Below, piece by piece: positions 7,975 through 14,887 of a stretch of 14,887 bases of DNA (the first letter of the stretch is position 1; every line of letters starts with the position of its first letter). The notes under the pieces were generated by a model. It was not told the DNA's origin and searched no databases. It saw only the letters and a list, made by a program, of their open reading frames with translations. The DNA is taken from NCBI GenBank assembly GCA_001799225.1, contig MGTA01000012.1, positions 7,253 through 22,139 on the forward strand, read 5' to 3'. Origin of the DNA: Deltaproteobacteria bacterium RIFOXYD12_FULL_50_9. GTDB lineage: Bacteria > Desulfobacterota > Desulfobulbia > Desulfobulbales > CALZHT01. The position numbers were made by a program, and so were the translations under genes.

Positions 7975-8317
7975 TCAGTAAAAGTGTTCTAATAAAATGG
8001 TCCCTTTTTCACGGATCAAAAAATCCACCTCACCTCCAATGCTGTGATTAACGAATAAGGTGCTCATTGGGCTTGGGTAATCAAAGTGCAATTGGACCGG
8101 CCGTGGCAGGAAACGGTAATGCTTTCCGCTAAAAGATTTTGGCGATTCCTAATTTAAGAGCATTAATCGTGTCTATACGAACATAACGGACCTGAAAATT
8201 AGCAGCCACGTAACCGGCAATGTCCTGTAAATCTTCTTTTAAACGGCGTGCGGTATTGAACTCACCATCAGGAACCGCGTCTAGAACAACAATTGTATTG
8301 AACCGGCTTTCTGTCAT
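7975..8317 (-). CDS. Small unknown gene read in two frames across a +1 shift
   Basis: Not recognised. From ATG 8317 a 62-codon frame (MTESRFNTIVVLDAV..., LKEDLQDIAGYVAAN) ends at UAG 8131-8129. Skipping one T there continues as 51 more sense codons (SGKHYRFLPRPVQLHFDY..., GGEVDFLIREKGTILLEHFY) to TGA 7977-7975, giving about 113 residues. Both parts have protein-like composition, while the unshifted continuation stops after 15 codons. The +1 frame has its own UAG at 8151-8149, so the shift must fall within about 20 nt that include an A4 and a T4 run. It is either a one-base indel (decay or sequencing error) or +1 slippage at UUU-UAG-C. It starts 26 nt after the MazF-like gene and is probably in its operon. 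The frame is also open for 10 codons upstream (VVSAEYYLE), but without a usual start codon. Confidence 0.5.
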
Positions 8318-8343
8318 TTCTAAGTAATATTCTGCGCTAACAA

Positions 8344-9078
8344 CTAATCAGCCAGATTGATTCCGTTTGTCATTAATAACTCTTCGCGTATTTCATAAAG
8401 GTTGCTTTTCAGCGGCAGTTCATTTCTGGTCAACCACAAAAGCCAATCATCCAGAATATCAAGGGCATTATCACAGAGCACATAATCTGTCATTTCGTAA
8501 GATTTATAATGACTTCCCAATGATTGAATGTGGTCAAGTTTGAGAATTGATTCCCTTGGAGGATTATTAACAGGCAACTTTTCCCACATGTATTGCGGAT
8601 ATTCGCAGCGTTGAATCCTCTCGACCAAAGCACCATGCCACCCAGCTCTTAAATCGGTCTTTTCGGAGCCATAATAGGGAGCTACAAGCATCGTGGGGGA
8701 TGTCTGCCACTTGGGCTTGGTCCCCGGCCGGAGATTCTTCGGCACTTCAGGACCACCCAAGCTTACCACGACAACAGGTCGTTTTTTTGCTCGATAAACA
8801 AAATGCCTTTCGCCAGGGAAATCGTGCAAAGCCGCAGTGGGCAATTTCGGATTGCCGAGCGGGAAAGATACGCTGAATTCTTCTATTCGATAGTTTATTT
8901 TGTTATGGATGGTAGCTTCCGATCTGCTCTCTGGAATCAGGACATTGGGAATTTGATCGGTATGCGGGACAAAGGCCATCAGCAGACGGCCCCGGCAAAG
9001 TTCTTTGCTATCGTTTACTGTCCACCATGGCGATGTGTCAGAATGAAAAAAAGACTGGAGAGCACCATCTTCATACAT
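8344..9078 (-). CDS. Putative MazF/PemK-like toxin of a Panacea system
   Basis: 244 residues from ATG 9078. The frame is open to 9261, but ATG 9078 has GGAG (9090-9087) 8 nt before it and overlaps the Panacea gene's end by 8 nt, a coupled arrangement. I do not recognise the whole protein. Its middle and C-terminal parts contain the strand pattern of MazF/PemK/CcdB-fold toxins: KKRPVVVVSLGG (98-109), TMLVAPYYG (129-137) and SILKLDHIQSLG (177-188) resemble the RPVvVvs, vvvvPlts and vrldqirtid blocks. The N-terminal ~90 residues lie outside that fold or form an elaborate version of it. Panacea proteins are known antitoxin modules that pair with diverse toxins, so a toxin role fits. Toxicity, an RNase target and the fold itself are inference. 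Confidence 0.72.
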   Translation of the reverse strand: MYEDGALQSFFHSDTSPWWTVNDSKELCRGRLLMAFVPHTDQIPNVLIPESRSEATIHNKINYRIEEFSVSFPLGNPKLPTAALHDFPGERHFVYRAKKRPVVVVSLGGPEVPKNLRPGTKPKWQTSPTMLVAPYYGSEKTDLRAGWHGALVERIQRCEYPQYMWEKLPVNNPPRESILKLDHIQSLGSHYKSYEMTDYVLCDNALDILDDWLLWLTRNELPLKSNLYEIREELLMTNGINLAD

Positions 9079-9877
9079 GCGGTTCACTCCGGGCCGGTGA
9101 TTTCCAAATGTTATCGGAGACTGATAACTCACCCTTTTCGGCCTTAATCGGCCCTCCTGCCAAACTATCGAGCCAATCCTGGCCTTTCCAGAACAGCTCG
9201 TCATATCGAGGCGCGGTCGGAGTGACATACATATCGTGCTGTTGTCTTCTGTTTGCAGCAATCTTTGCTTGAATTTTTTCTTTCAAATCACGAAAAGCCT
9301 GTTTCCTTCTTTTCTGCTCCCTGGCGGTCAGTCTTTTGGCCTGGTATGCCTGTAATTCTTCATCTTCCTTCTGTTGTTGCTCATGTATTTTGGCGGCAAC
9401 ATCAAAAGGCAGCAAATCGCCCGGCGCGGCATGGCGCATTGGTATTGTAGAATAGACATGATCCAAAAGGTCATAAGTGTCTGTTTGGAATTGACGGAAA
9501 TTCCCATTAATTGCCAAGGCAACAGTCCCTGGAAGTTGTTTCCGCAGGCCATCCATCAAATGATCATCCATAAGTGACCATCGGTCAAAGTCTTCATACT
9601 GGGTTTCGGTGATAGTCCTTTTATGGGCTTTTATGGCCTTGGCTGCATGAGGTATCCTGTTGTAAAGTCCGACATCCCAAGGGCCGAAATTATGGAATAT
9701 CCAGGGGATGCCGGTGTAAGTCTCCCCGCCATGCTTCATCGCATATGCCAAATCGGCAAGATAAACATATTTGATGATATGGATCGGCCCGACTTCCTTG
9801 TCGTTATAGTCTCCCCAACCCTGGGCTGCGACAGAAAGGATATATTGGATAAGTAGATCAACCCGAGCTTGGTTCAT
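9071..9877 (-). CDS. Panacea (DUF4065-like) domain protein, probable antitoxin
   Basis: 268 residues. The N-terminal ~110 residues match the Panacea/SocA/DUF4065 pattern: LLIQYILSVA, IHIIKYVYLADLAYA (32-46), and WIFHNFGPWDVGLYNRI (59-75), in which the K-Y-L-D and GP positions are typical. The middle continues with a helical segment around YSTIPMRHAAPGDLLPFDV. Residues about 163-213 are highly charged (EQQQKEDEELQ, REQKRRKQAFRDLKEK), probably a long helix or coiled coil. The last ~45 residues (PRYDELFWKG onward) may be the toxin-binding tail. Panacea proteins act as antitoxins in PanAT systems and some guide substrates to proteases. It is first in a three-gene minus-strand set and its stop overlaps the next start. 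ATG 9877 has a weak GAGAG 6 nt upstream. Confidence 0.85.
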   Translation of the reverse strand: MNQARVDLLIQYILSVAAQGWGDYNDKEVGPIHIIKYVYLADLAYAMKHGGETYTGIPWIFHNFGPWDVGLYNRIPHAAKAIKAHKRTITETQYEDFDRWSLMDDHLMDGLRKQLPGTVALAINGNFRQFQTDTYDLLDHVYSTIPMRHAAPGDLLPFDVAAKIHEQQQKEDEELQAYQAKRLTAREQKRRKQAFRDLKEKIQAKIAANRRQQHDMYVTPTAPRYDELFWKGQDWLDSLAGGPIKAEKGELSVSDNIWKSPARSEPHV

Positions 9878-10178
9878 AAGGGGCTCTCATACGGTAGGCT
9901 ACTATTTATTGTCACTGCTTATATAATATACTTTTTCGGCAACTGAATGGAAGATGATTAATTGCATAATACTATTGCTGAAAAAAAGGCTCTTTTACCA
10001 CATTCAAGCAATAAATTCAAACCTGACAACATGACGCATGACAAATTTTCATTCCAAACGCACCAATTTTGCACCGTCGTCAGGCATTCGCTTGACAATG
10101 TTTCCTTGAATGGGTTATCAGTCACGGATACGTTCTTATTTCCCTGAAAAAACAATTCTATACATTTGCGAGATTGCC
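9878..10178. promoter_or_regulatory. Divergent intergenic region between the Panacea set and the RM operon
   Basis: About 300 AT-rich nt separating two divergent operons. On the plus strand TTGACA (10092-10097), an exact -35, is followed after 18 nt by TATCAG (10116-10121, 4/6 to -10), a plausible mod promoter with a 5' leader of about 50 nt. Upstream of it lie near-perfect inverted arms CCTGACAAC (10022-10030) and GTCGTCAGG (10076-10084), a possible regulator site. Towards the Panacea gene the minus strand is very AT-rich (TATATTATATAAG near 9918-9930), but no well-spaced -35/-10 pair was found. Short frames here (61-81 codons) have no protein-like character. Confidence 0.5.
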
Positions 10179-12695
10179 ATGGTGAAGAAGAAAGAGCCCG
10201 CAAAGCCCATTGTGCAATATACCCACGACGACAAGGAGCGGGTCAACAACCCGCCGGTCGGCCTGGTGACGCCGGATACCGATAAGGACGCCGACAAGAA
10301 GACCTATCAGTATGACCCCCATCTTGACCCGCAACTGCAATGGGCCGGCAAGGCCGAGCATACCTCCTTTGCGGTGGAAACGGTGTCGCTTCATGTCCAT
10401 GAGCGGATTGATCCCAAGACCATTATTGAGGCAGTGCGGAAGGAAGACACCGGACCCAAGCAACAATCGTTGTTCGAGACCGCCAAGCGGCCGCTCCGGG
10501 AGGAGATCGAGTTTTATAAGCACCGGGATGGCTGGACCAACCGGCTGGTGGCCGGAGATTCTTTGCTGGTCATGAATTCGCTGCTCGAAAAAGAGGGATT
10601 AGGCGGCAAGGTGCAGATGATCTATTTTGATCCGCCCTATGGCATCAAGTACGGCTCCAATTTCCAGCCCTTTGTCAACAAACGGGATGTCAAGGACGGC
10701 AACGACCAGGATCTGACCGCCGAGCCCGAGATGATCAAGGCCTTCCGGGACACCTGGGAGCTGGGCATTCACTCGTATTTGACCTACCTGCGGGACCGGT
10801 TATTGCTGGCCAAGGAGTTGCTGCATGAATCCGGCTCGATCTTTGTGCAGATCAGTGATGAGAATGTCCATCATGTCCGGGGAATTATGGATGAGGTCTT
10901 CGGGGTTGGGAATTTTGTGGGCCTTATTGCTTACACCACGACAGGCGGATTTCCTAGCAAAACGATAAGTCGAGCAGGAGACTACCTTGTTTGGTATGTG
11001 AAAGATGTAAATAAAATCAAATACCACGCTCAATACGTCGTGAAGCCCACCCCTGTCGGTGATGCGGCAAGCAAGTACGACCAGATTGAAGAATCTAATG
11101 GCCGTCGAAGGGCGATGACTTTAAATGAAAAGAAAGGAGAGGTTTCACTGCCACCCGGAAGTAGGATTTACCGCCTTGATAATATCCAGAGCCAAGGGGC
11201 AGCGAATGAAGACACTCCTTTTGAATTTAATGGTAGAACGTATAGACCGAAAGCAGGGAGTCATTGGAAGGCAAATTACCCAGACGGCATGGATCGATTA
11301 AAAATGGCCAATCGCATTCAATCGTCAGAAGATACATTAAATTATGTTCGGTTTTTTGATGATTTCCCGGTAGCACCGATTAACAACATGTGGTACGACA
11401 TAGGAGGTTCTGTACAAAGCCGATCCGATCCAAAAGTCTTCGTCGTGCAGACAGGGACTTCAGTACTCCTACGTTGTCTCCTCATGACCACCGATCCCGG
11501 TGATCTGGTCTTTGATCCCACCTGCGGTTCCGGCACCACCGCCTATGTGGCCGAGCAATGGGGCCGCCGCTGGATCACCTGCGACACCTCGCGGGTGGCA
11601 ACCACCCTGGCCAAGCAGCGGATTATGACTGCGAACTTCGATTATTATAAACTGGCTCATCCCAATGAGGGCGTGGGTTCCGGTTTTCAGTACAAAACCG
11701 TGCCGCACATCACGCTTAAATCCATTGCCAACAACGAACCGCCCGGCCAGGAAACCCTCTACGACCAACCCCTGATCGACCGCAAGAAAACCCGGATCAC
11801 CGGCCCCTTTACCGTGGAGGCGGTACCCGCGCCAGTGGTCAAATCCATCGAAGAAATAGAAACCGAGGCCCCGGCTGCCGACATCTCGGTTGCCCGCTCC
11901 GGCGAAACCCTGCGCCAGACCGAATGGCGGGACGAGCTGTTCAAGAGCGGCATCCGGGCCAAAGCCGGCCAGAAGATCGAATTCACCAGGATCGAGCCAT
12001 TGTCCGGTGCCCGCTATATCCAGGCCGAGGGCGAAACCAAGGAGGCTCTCCCGAAACGGGTCTTCATCTCCTTTGGGCCGGAGCATGCGCCGCTTGAGCA
12101 GCGGCAGGTGGAACTGGCCATCGAAGAGGCCATGTCCATCAAGCCGAAACCGGCAATTCTCCTCTTTGCCGCCTTCCAGTTCGACGCTGAGGCCGCCAAG
12201 GACATTGACGAAATCAACTGGCCGGGCGTTACCCTGCTGCGGGTGCAAATGAACGCCGATATGTTCACCGACGACCTCAAAAAGAAACGCGCTTCGAACG
12301 ACTCCTTCTGGCTCATCGGCCAGCCGGATGTGCGGATCATCACCATTACGAAAGGCGAGGATAAAGGCAAAATCCAGGTTGAGGTGGCAGGATTTGATTA
12401 CTACAACCCCAAATCCGGCAATGTGGAGTCCGGCAACAAGGGCGATATTGCCATGTGGATGCTGGACACCGATTACGACGGACGAAGCCTCTTGCCCCGT
12501 CAGGTCTTCTTCCCCATGGCCGGCAAAGACGAGGGCTGGAGCCGGCTGGCCAAGAATCTCAAGGCCGAAATCGACGAAGAAAAAATCGAGGCCTTCCGGG
12601 GCACGGTATCGCTAGCCTTCAAACCGGGCCGCCAGATCGCGGTCAAAATCATTGATGCCAGAGGTGTCGAGAGCTTGAAAATTGAGAAGATGTGA
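10179..12695 (+). CDS. mod: Type III-like DNA methyltransferase (Mod), probable adenine-N6
   Basis: 838 residues from ATG 10179 (MVKKKEPAKPIVQYTHDD); the frame is open to ATG 10110, but the family-like N-terminus and the promoter position favour 10179. It transfers methyl groups from S-adenosylmethionine to DNA and supplies specificity for the restriction complex. Motif IV DPPY is at 151-154 (MIYFDPPYGIKYGS) and motif I DPTCGSGTT at 446-454, the IV-to-I order of beta-class N6A/N4C enzymes including type III Mod. The ~290 residues between contain the recognition domain; its central part (about 247-430) is noticeably AT-richer than the flanks. After about residue 540 a ~300-residue extension (KRVFISFGPEHAPLEQ..., AILLFAAFQFDAEAAKDI..., GDIAMWMLDTDYDGRSLLPRQVFF) makes it longer than classical ~640-residue type III Mods. 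A DUF3800 gene follows after 1 nt, then res. Confidence 0.93.
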   Translation: MVKKKEPAKPIVQYTHDDKERVNNPPVGLVTPDTDKDADKKTYQYDPHLDPQLQWAGKAEHTSFAVETVSLHVHERIDPKTIIEAVRKEDTGPKQQSLFETAKRPLREEIEFYKHRDGWTNRLVAGDSLLVMNSLLEKEGLGGKVQMIYFDPPYGIKYGSNFQPFVNKRDVKDGNDQDLTAEPEMIKAFRDTWELGIHSYLTYLRDRLLLAKELLHESGSIFVQISDENVHHVRGIMDEVFGVGNFVGLIAYTTTGGFPSKTISRAGDYLVWYVKDVNKIKYHAQYVVKPTPVGDAASKYDQIEESNGRRRAMTLNEKKGEVSLPPGSRIYRLDNIQSQGAANEDTPFEFNGRTYRPKAGSHWKANYPDGMDRLKMANRIQSSEDTLNYVRFFDDFPVAPINNMWYDIGGSVQSRSDPKVFVVQTGTSVLLRCLLMTTDPGDLVFDPTCGSGTTAYVAEQWGRRWITCDTSRVATTLAKQRIMTANFDYYKLAHPNEGVGSGFQYKTVPHITLKSIANNEPPGQETLYDQPLIDRKKTRITGPFTVEAVPAPVVKSIEEIETEAPAADISVARSGETLRQTEWRDELFKSGIRAKAGQKIEFTRIEPLSGARYIQAEGETKEALPKRVFISFGPEHAPLEQRQVELAIEEAMSIKPKPAILLFAAFQFDAEAAKDIDEINWPGVTLLRVQMNADMFTDDLKKKRASNDSFWLIGQPDVRIITITKGEDKGKIQVEVAGFDYYNPKSGNVESGNKGDIAMWMLDTDYDGRSLLPRQVFFPMAGKDEGWSRLAKNLKAEIDEEKIEAFRGTVSLAFKPGRQIAVKIIDARGVESLKIEKM

Positions 12696-12696
12696 G

Positions 12697-13437
12697 ATGC
12701 CCGATTTCAGCGACTACATAATATATGTGGACGAAAGCGGCGATCATGGTCTTTCAACGATTGATCCGGGTTTTCCTTTGTTTGTCTTGGCGTTCTGTCT
12801 TTTCCGTAAGGACGATTATGCCGGGGCTGTGTCGCCCGCTTTACAAAAATTCAAATTCAGGCATTTCGGCCATGACATGGTGATCCTTCATGAACGTGAC
12901 ATCCGCAAGGATAAGGGTGCCTTTGTCTTTTTGAAAACCAAAGCAGTAAAAGACACTTTTTTGAATGAATTGAGTAAGATAGTCGAAAATGCGCCGTTTA
13001 CCCTGGTAACGACCGTGATAAAAAAAGATGTATTACTGAGGAAGTATGCACGGCCTGATAATCCGTATCATATTGCCATGGGTTTTGGCCTGGAGAGGGC
13101 CTACCGATTTTTAATCAGTAAAGGCCAGCAGACAAAAATCACCCATGTGGTTTTTGAAACCCGAGGCAGGAAGGAAGATAACGAGTTGGAACTGGAGTTC
13201 AGGCGGGTATGCGATGGCGCTAATTTCTTCAAGAAACGGCTGCCTTTTGAAATTGTTCTCGCGGATAAGAAAATCAATTCCAGTGGGTTGCAGTTTGCCG
13301 ATCTGGTGGCAAGACCGGTTGGCCTCTCCATTTTACGACCAGGACAGAAAAACAGAGCCTTTGATGCGCTAAATGGGAAGTTTTACTGTGACGGCAAAGG
13401 GAAGAAAGAAGGTTGGGGTGTTAAGTGTTTCCCCTAA
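12697..13437 (+). CDS. DUF3800 protein, predicted nuclease, between mod and res
   Basis: 246 residues from ATG 12697, one base after the mod stop codon (TGA-G-ATG), so translation is probably coupled. It matches the DUF3800 pattern: N-terminal IIYVDESGDHG (8-18) with the Asp12-Glu13-Ser-Gly signature, HERDIR (65-70), THVVFETRGRKEDNELE (149-165) with Glu154, and C-terminal SGLQFADLVARPVG (196-209) with Asp202. The spaced acidic residues suggest an RNase H-like metal-dependent nuclease fold; this is inference, since the biochemical activity is not established to my knowledge. DUF3800 genes recur in defence islands and beside type III-like RM genes, and this position inside the operon suggests an accessory or regulatory part of the same system. 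Its DNA appears AT-richer than the mod ends. Confidence 0.88.
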   Translation: MPDFSDYIIYVDESGDHGLSTIDPGFPLFVLAFCLFRKDDYAGAVSPALQKFKFRHFGHDMVILHERDIRKDKGAFVFLKTKAVKDTFLNELSKIVENAPFTLVTTVIKKDVLLRKYARPDNPYHIAMGFGLERAYRFLISKGQQTKITHVVFETRGRKEDNELELEFRRVCDGANFFKKRLPFEIVLADKKINSSGLQFADLVARPVGLSILRPGQKNRAFDALNGKFYCDGKGKKEGWGVKCFP

Positions 13438-13764
13438 AAAAGCAAAAAGCCGCGATATTCACCACCGCGACTGATTGCCGACCGGGTATCCCCAATCCAT
13501 TTGTAACTATATATATCGGATTAAATGACTTCGATGTCAAGAAAATTTTCAGAAAATCAAGCCACAGTCATAAAATGCAAGAACCGCCACGAGGACGGTC
13601 CGAGATCTCCTTCTACACAGTGGCAGACGAGGCTATGAGTTTAAAGATCAGGATGACCCCTTCTCGACTACCCGGCAGGGAGAGACCCTTGGTCACTTAT
13701 CATCGAAGGGGAACCTTTCACGCCAAAGATTACGGCATTCAAAACAACATGTAAACACAAAAAT
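13438..13764 (+). other. 327-nt gap between the DUF3800 gene and res, coding status unclear
   Basis: One plus-strand frame is open for 109 codons from GTG 13425 (overlapping the DUF3800 end) to TAA 13752-13754 (PNPFVTIYIGLNDFDVKKIF..., SEISFYTVADEAMSLKI), but it matches no family I know. From about 13600 the other two plus frames also read as protein-like fragments: GYEFKDQDDPF in one and GRDPWSLIIEGEPFTPKITAF in the other, the latter being in frame with res. This could be a small gene, or a decayed gene broken by frameshifts. No ribosome site for a small gene and no terminator hairpin was found. Confidence 0.4.
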
Positions 13765-14887
13765 ATGAGCAATCAACAAATCGAAAAACTGATCATCAAC
13801 TCGCCCTATGAAGAGCCGTCCCAATACTGGCAGTATGTCCGGGAGACCAGGACGTTTTCCCGGGAACCGGGGAGACGATCGGCCGGGTATGTGGTTGCCA
13901 CCCCGCAATCCAAAGGCTTTGATGATCCCGGCGTCTTTGTGGCCATTGAGCTGGTGAATGCCATCCGGCCACGGATCAAGGACTGGAGGGCCAGAGGCTA
14001 TCCGGGCGTCACCGGCATTACCAAACGGTTGCTTGACCACTGGCAGGATCAGGAGGACCGGCAGGACCGGCGTTTCTTCTTCTGCCAGCTTGAGGCCATT
14101 GAAACCCTGATCTGGCTGACCGAAGGGCCGGAAGCCGAAAAAACCGGCATAACCATTCCAGCGGACGGCGGCGATTTCAGCCGCTGGTGCTGCAAGATGG
14201 CGACCGGCAGCGGCAAAACCATTGTCATGGCTATGCTGATTGCCTGGCATGTTTTAAACAAGGTGGCAAACCGGCAGGATACCCGTTTTTCCAAAAATGT
14301 GCTGGTTATCGCCCCTGGCCTTACTGTCAAAAGCCGGTTGAGCGTGCTGAACCCCTTTAGCGACGATAACTATTTCGAGTTGTTCAACATCGTGCCGGTG
14401 GGGCTGCTGGATAAGTTGCGGCAGGCTAAGATCATAATTCTGAACTGGCATACCCTGCAATGGGACACGGAAGAACGAATCGCCAAAAAAAAGACGGTTG
14501 ACAAGAGAGGTACCAAAAGTGATGAAGCCTATGCCCGCGATGTGCTGGGCGATATGGCAACCGCCCGCAACATATTAGTGATCAACGACGAGGCTCATCA
14601 TGCCTGGCGAGTGGCAGCTGAATCGAAAACCAAGGGGGTTGCCAGGGATGAGGAAGAAGCCACGATCTGGGTTGGTGGCCTGGACAGGATTCATAAGGCC
14701 AAGGGGATTCTGAGATGTCTTGATTTTTCGGCCACGCCTTTTGCGCCATCCGGCAAGCAGAGCAGCGAAGAAGCATTATACCCCTGGATAGTCAGTGATT
14801 TCGGATTGAATGATGCGATAGAGGCCGGGCTGGTCAAGACGCCACGCGTGGTGATCCGGGATGACGGCAAATACACCAAGGATTATA
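13765..14887 (+). CDS. res: Type III-like restriction subunit (Res), SF2 helicase; C-terminus cut off by the window
   Basis: 374 codons are visible from ATG 13765 to the right edge. It should be the ATP-driven translocase/endonuclease partner of Mod. Family-2 helicase motifs are in order: a Gln-tip-like FFCQLEAIETLIWL (105-118), Walker A MATGSGKT (145-152), motif Ia VLVIAPGLTVKSRL (179-192), motif II NDEAHHAW (274-281, DEAH box), and motif III FSATPF (321-326). The nuclease domain, usually C-terminal, is not in view. The ~100-residue N-terminal part (INSPYEEPSQYWQY..., ATPQSKGFDDPGVF) resembles the opening of long Res proteins associated with large Mods. No clear Shine-Dalgarno precedes the ATG. 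The frame is open upstream for about 36 codons (to a TGA at 13654-13656) with protein-like residues, so an earlier start is possible, although no ATG is seen there. Confidence 0.92.
   Translation, partial: MSNQQIEKLIINSPYEEPSQYWQYVRETRTFSREPGRRSAGYVVATPQSKGFDDPGVFVAIELVNAIRPRIKDWRARGYPGVTGITKRLLDHWQDQEDRQDRRFFFCQLEAIETLIWLTEGPEAEKTGITIPADGGDFSRWCCKMATGSGKTIVMAMLIAWHVLNKVANRQDTRFSKNVLVIAPGLTVKSRLSVLNPFSDDNYFELFNIVPVGLLDKLRQAKIIILNWHTLQWDTEERIAKKKTVDKRGTKSDEAYARDVLGDMATARNILVINDEAHHAWRVAAESKTKGVARDEEEATIWVGGLDRIHKAKGILRCLDFSATPFAPSGKQSSEEALYPWIVSDFGLNDAIEAGLVKTPRVVIRDDGKYTKDY

Noticed and set aside
8129..8131. UAG read through as pyrrolysine in the small third gene
   Set aside because: The same frame hits a UGA after only 15 unremarkable codons, whereas the +1 frame gives a much longer protein-like continuation.
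9958..10203. Minus-strand 81-codon frame in the divergent region
   Set aside because: Overlaps the mod start and promoter, no protein-like pattern, no Shine-Dalgarno.
11469..12248. Minus-strand open frame of 259 codons inside mod
   Set aside because: Lies opposite motif I and the C-terminal part of Mod in GC-rich DNA; low-complexity Gly-rich translation.
1..14887. CRISPR array, insertion sequence or tRNA/rRNA gene
   Set aside because: No regularly spaced repeats, transposase or integrase motifs, or cloverleaf-like segments were seen on reading the window.

Overview
The window looks like a piece of a Gram-negative chromosome. A block of housekeeping genes (about 1-7.9 kb, all on the minus strand) abuts an accessory, defence-type block (about 8-14.9 kb). 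The compact RecA with a short Lys-rich end, the mtaB-cinA-recA-alaS order without recX, and moderately GC-rich coding DNA suggest a Desulfobacterota / deltaproteobacterial host. That placement is an impression from protein style, not a proof.

Housekeeping block, in transcription order (right to left): mnmA (tRNA U34 2-thiolation), a PIN/Phd toxin-antitoxin pair, mtaB (tRNA A37 methylthiolation), cinA, recA, and alaS, which runs off the left edge and is missing about a quarter of its C-terminus. mtaB and cinA are 20 nt apart and may be co-transcribed. recA sits behind a 214-nt gap that could hold its own promoter. The toxin-antitoxin pair has its own promoter, whose -10 hexamer lies inside a perfect 7-bp inverted repeat, the expected layout of an autoregulated TA operon.

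Accessory block, minus-strand part: a three-gene set. It comprises a Panacea (DUF4065-like) protein, a protein overlapping it by 8 nt that has MazF/PemK-like strand motifs, and a small third gene. The third gene reads as coding in two successive frames separated by a +1 shift exactly at a UUU-UAG-C site. This looks like a Panacea-type toxin-antitoxin system with an extra component.

Accessory block, plus-strand part: a divergently transcribed type III-like restriction-modification operon. It consists of mod (beta-class adenine methyltransferase with an AT-richer recognition domain and a long C-terminal extension), a DUF3800 predicted nuclease starting 1 nt after mod, a 327-nt stretch of uncertain content, and res (superfamily 2 helicase/translocase), cut off by the right edge. 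No CRISPR array, tRNA or rRNA gene, insertion sequence or integrase was seen.
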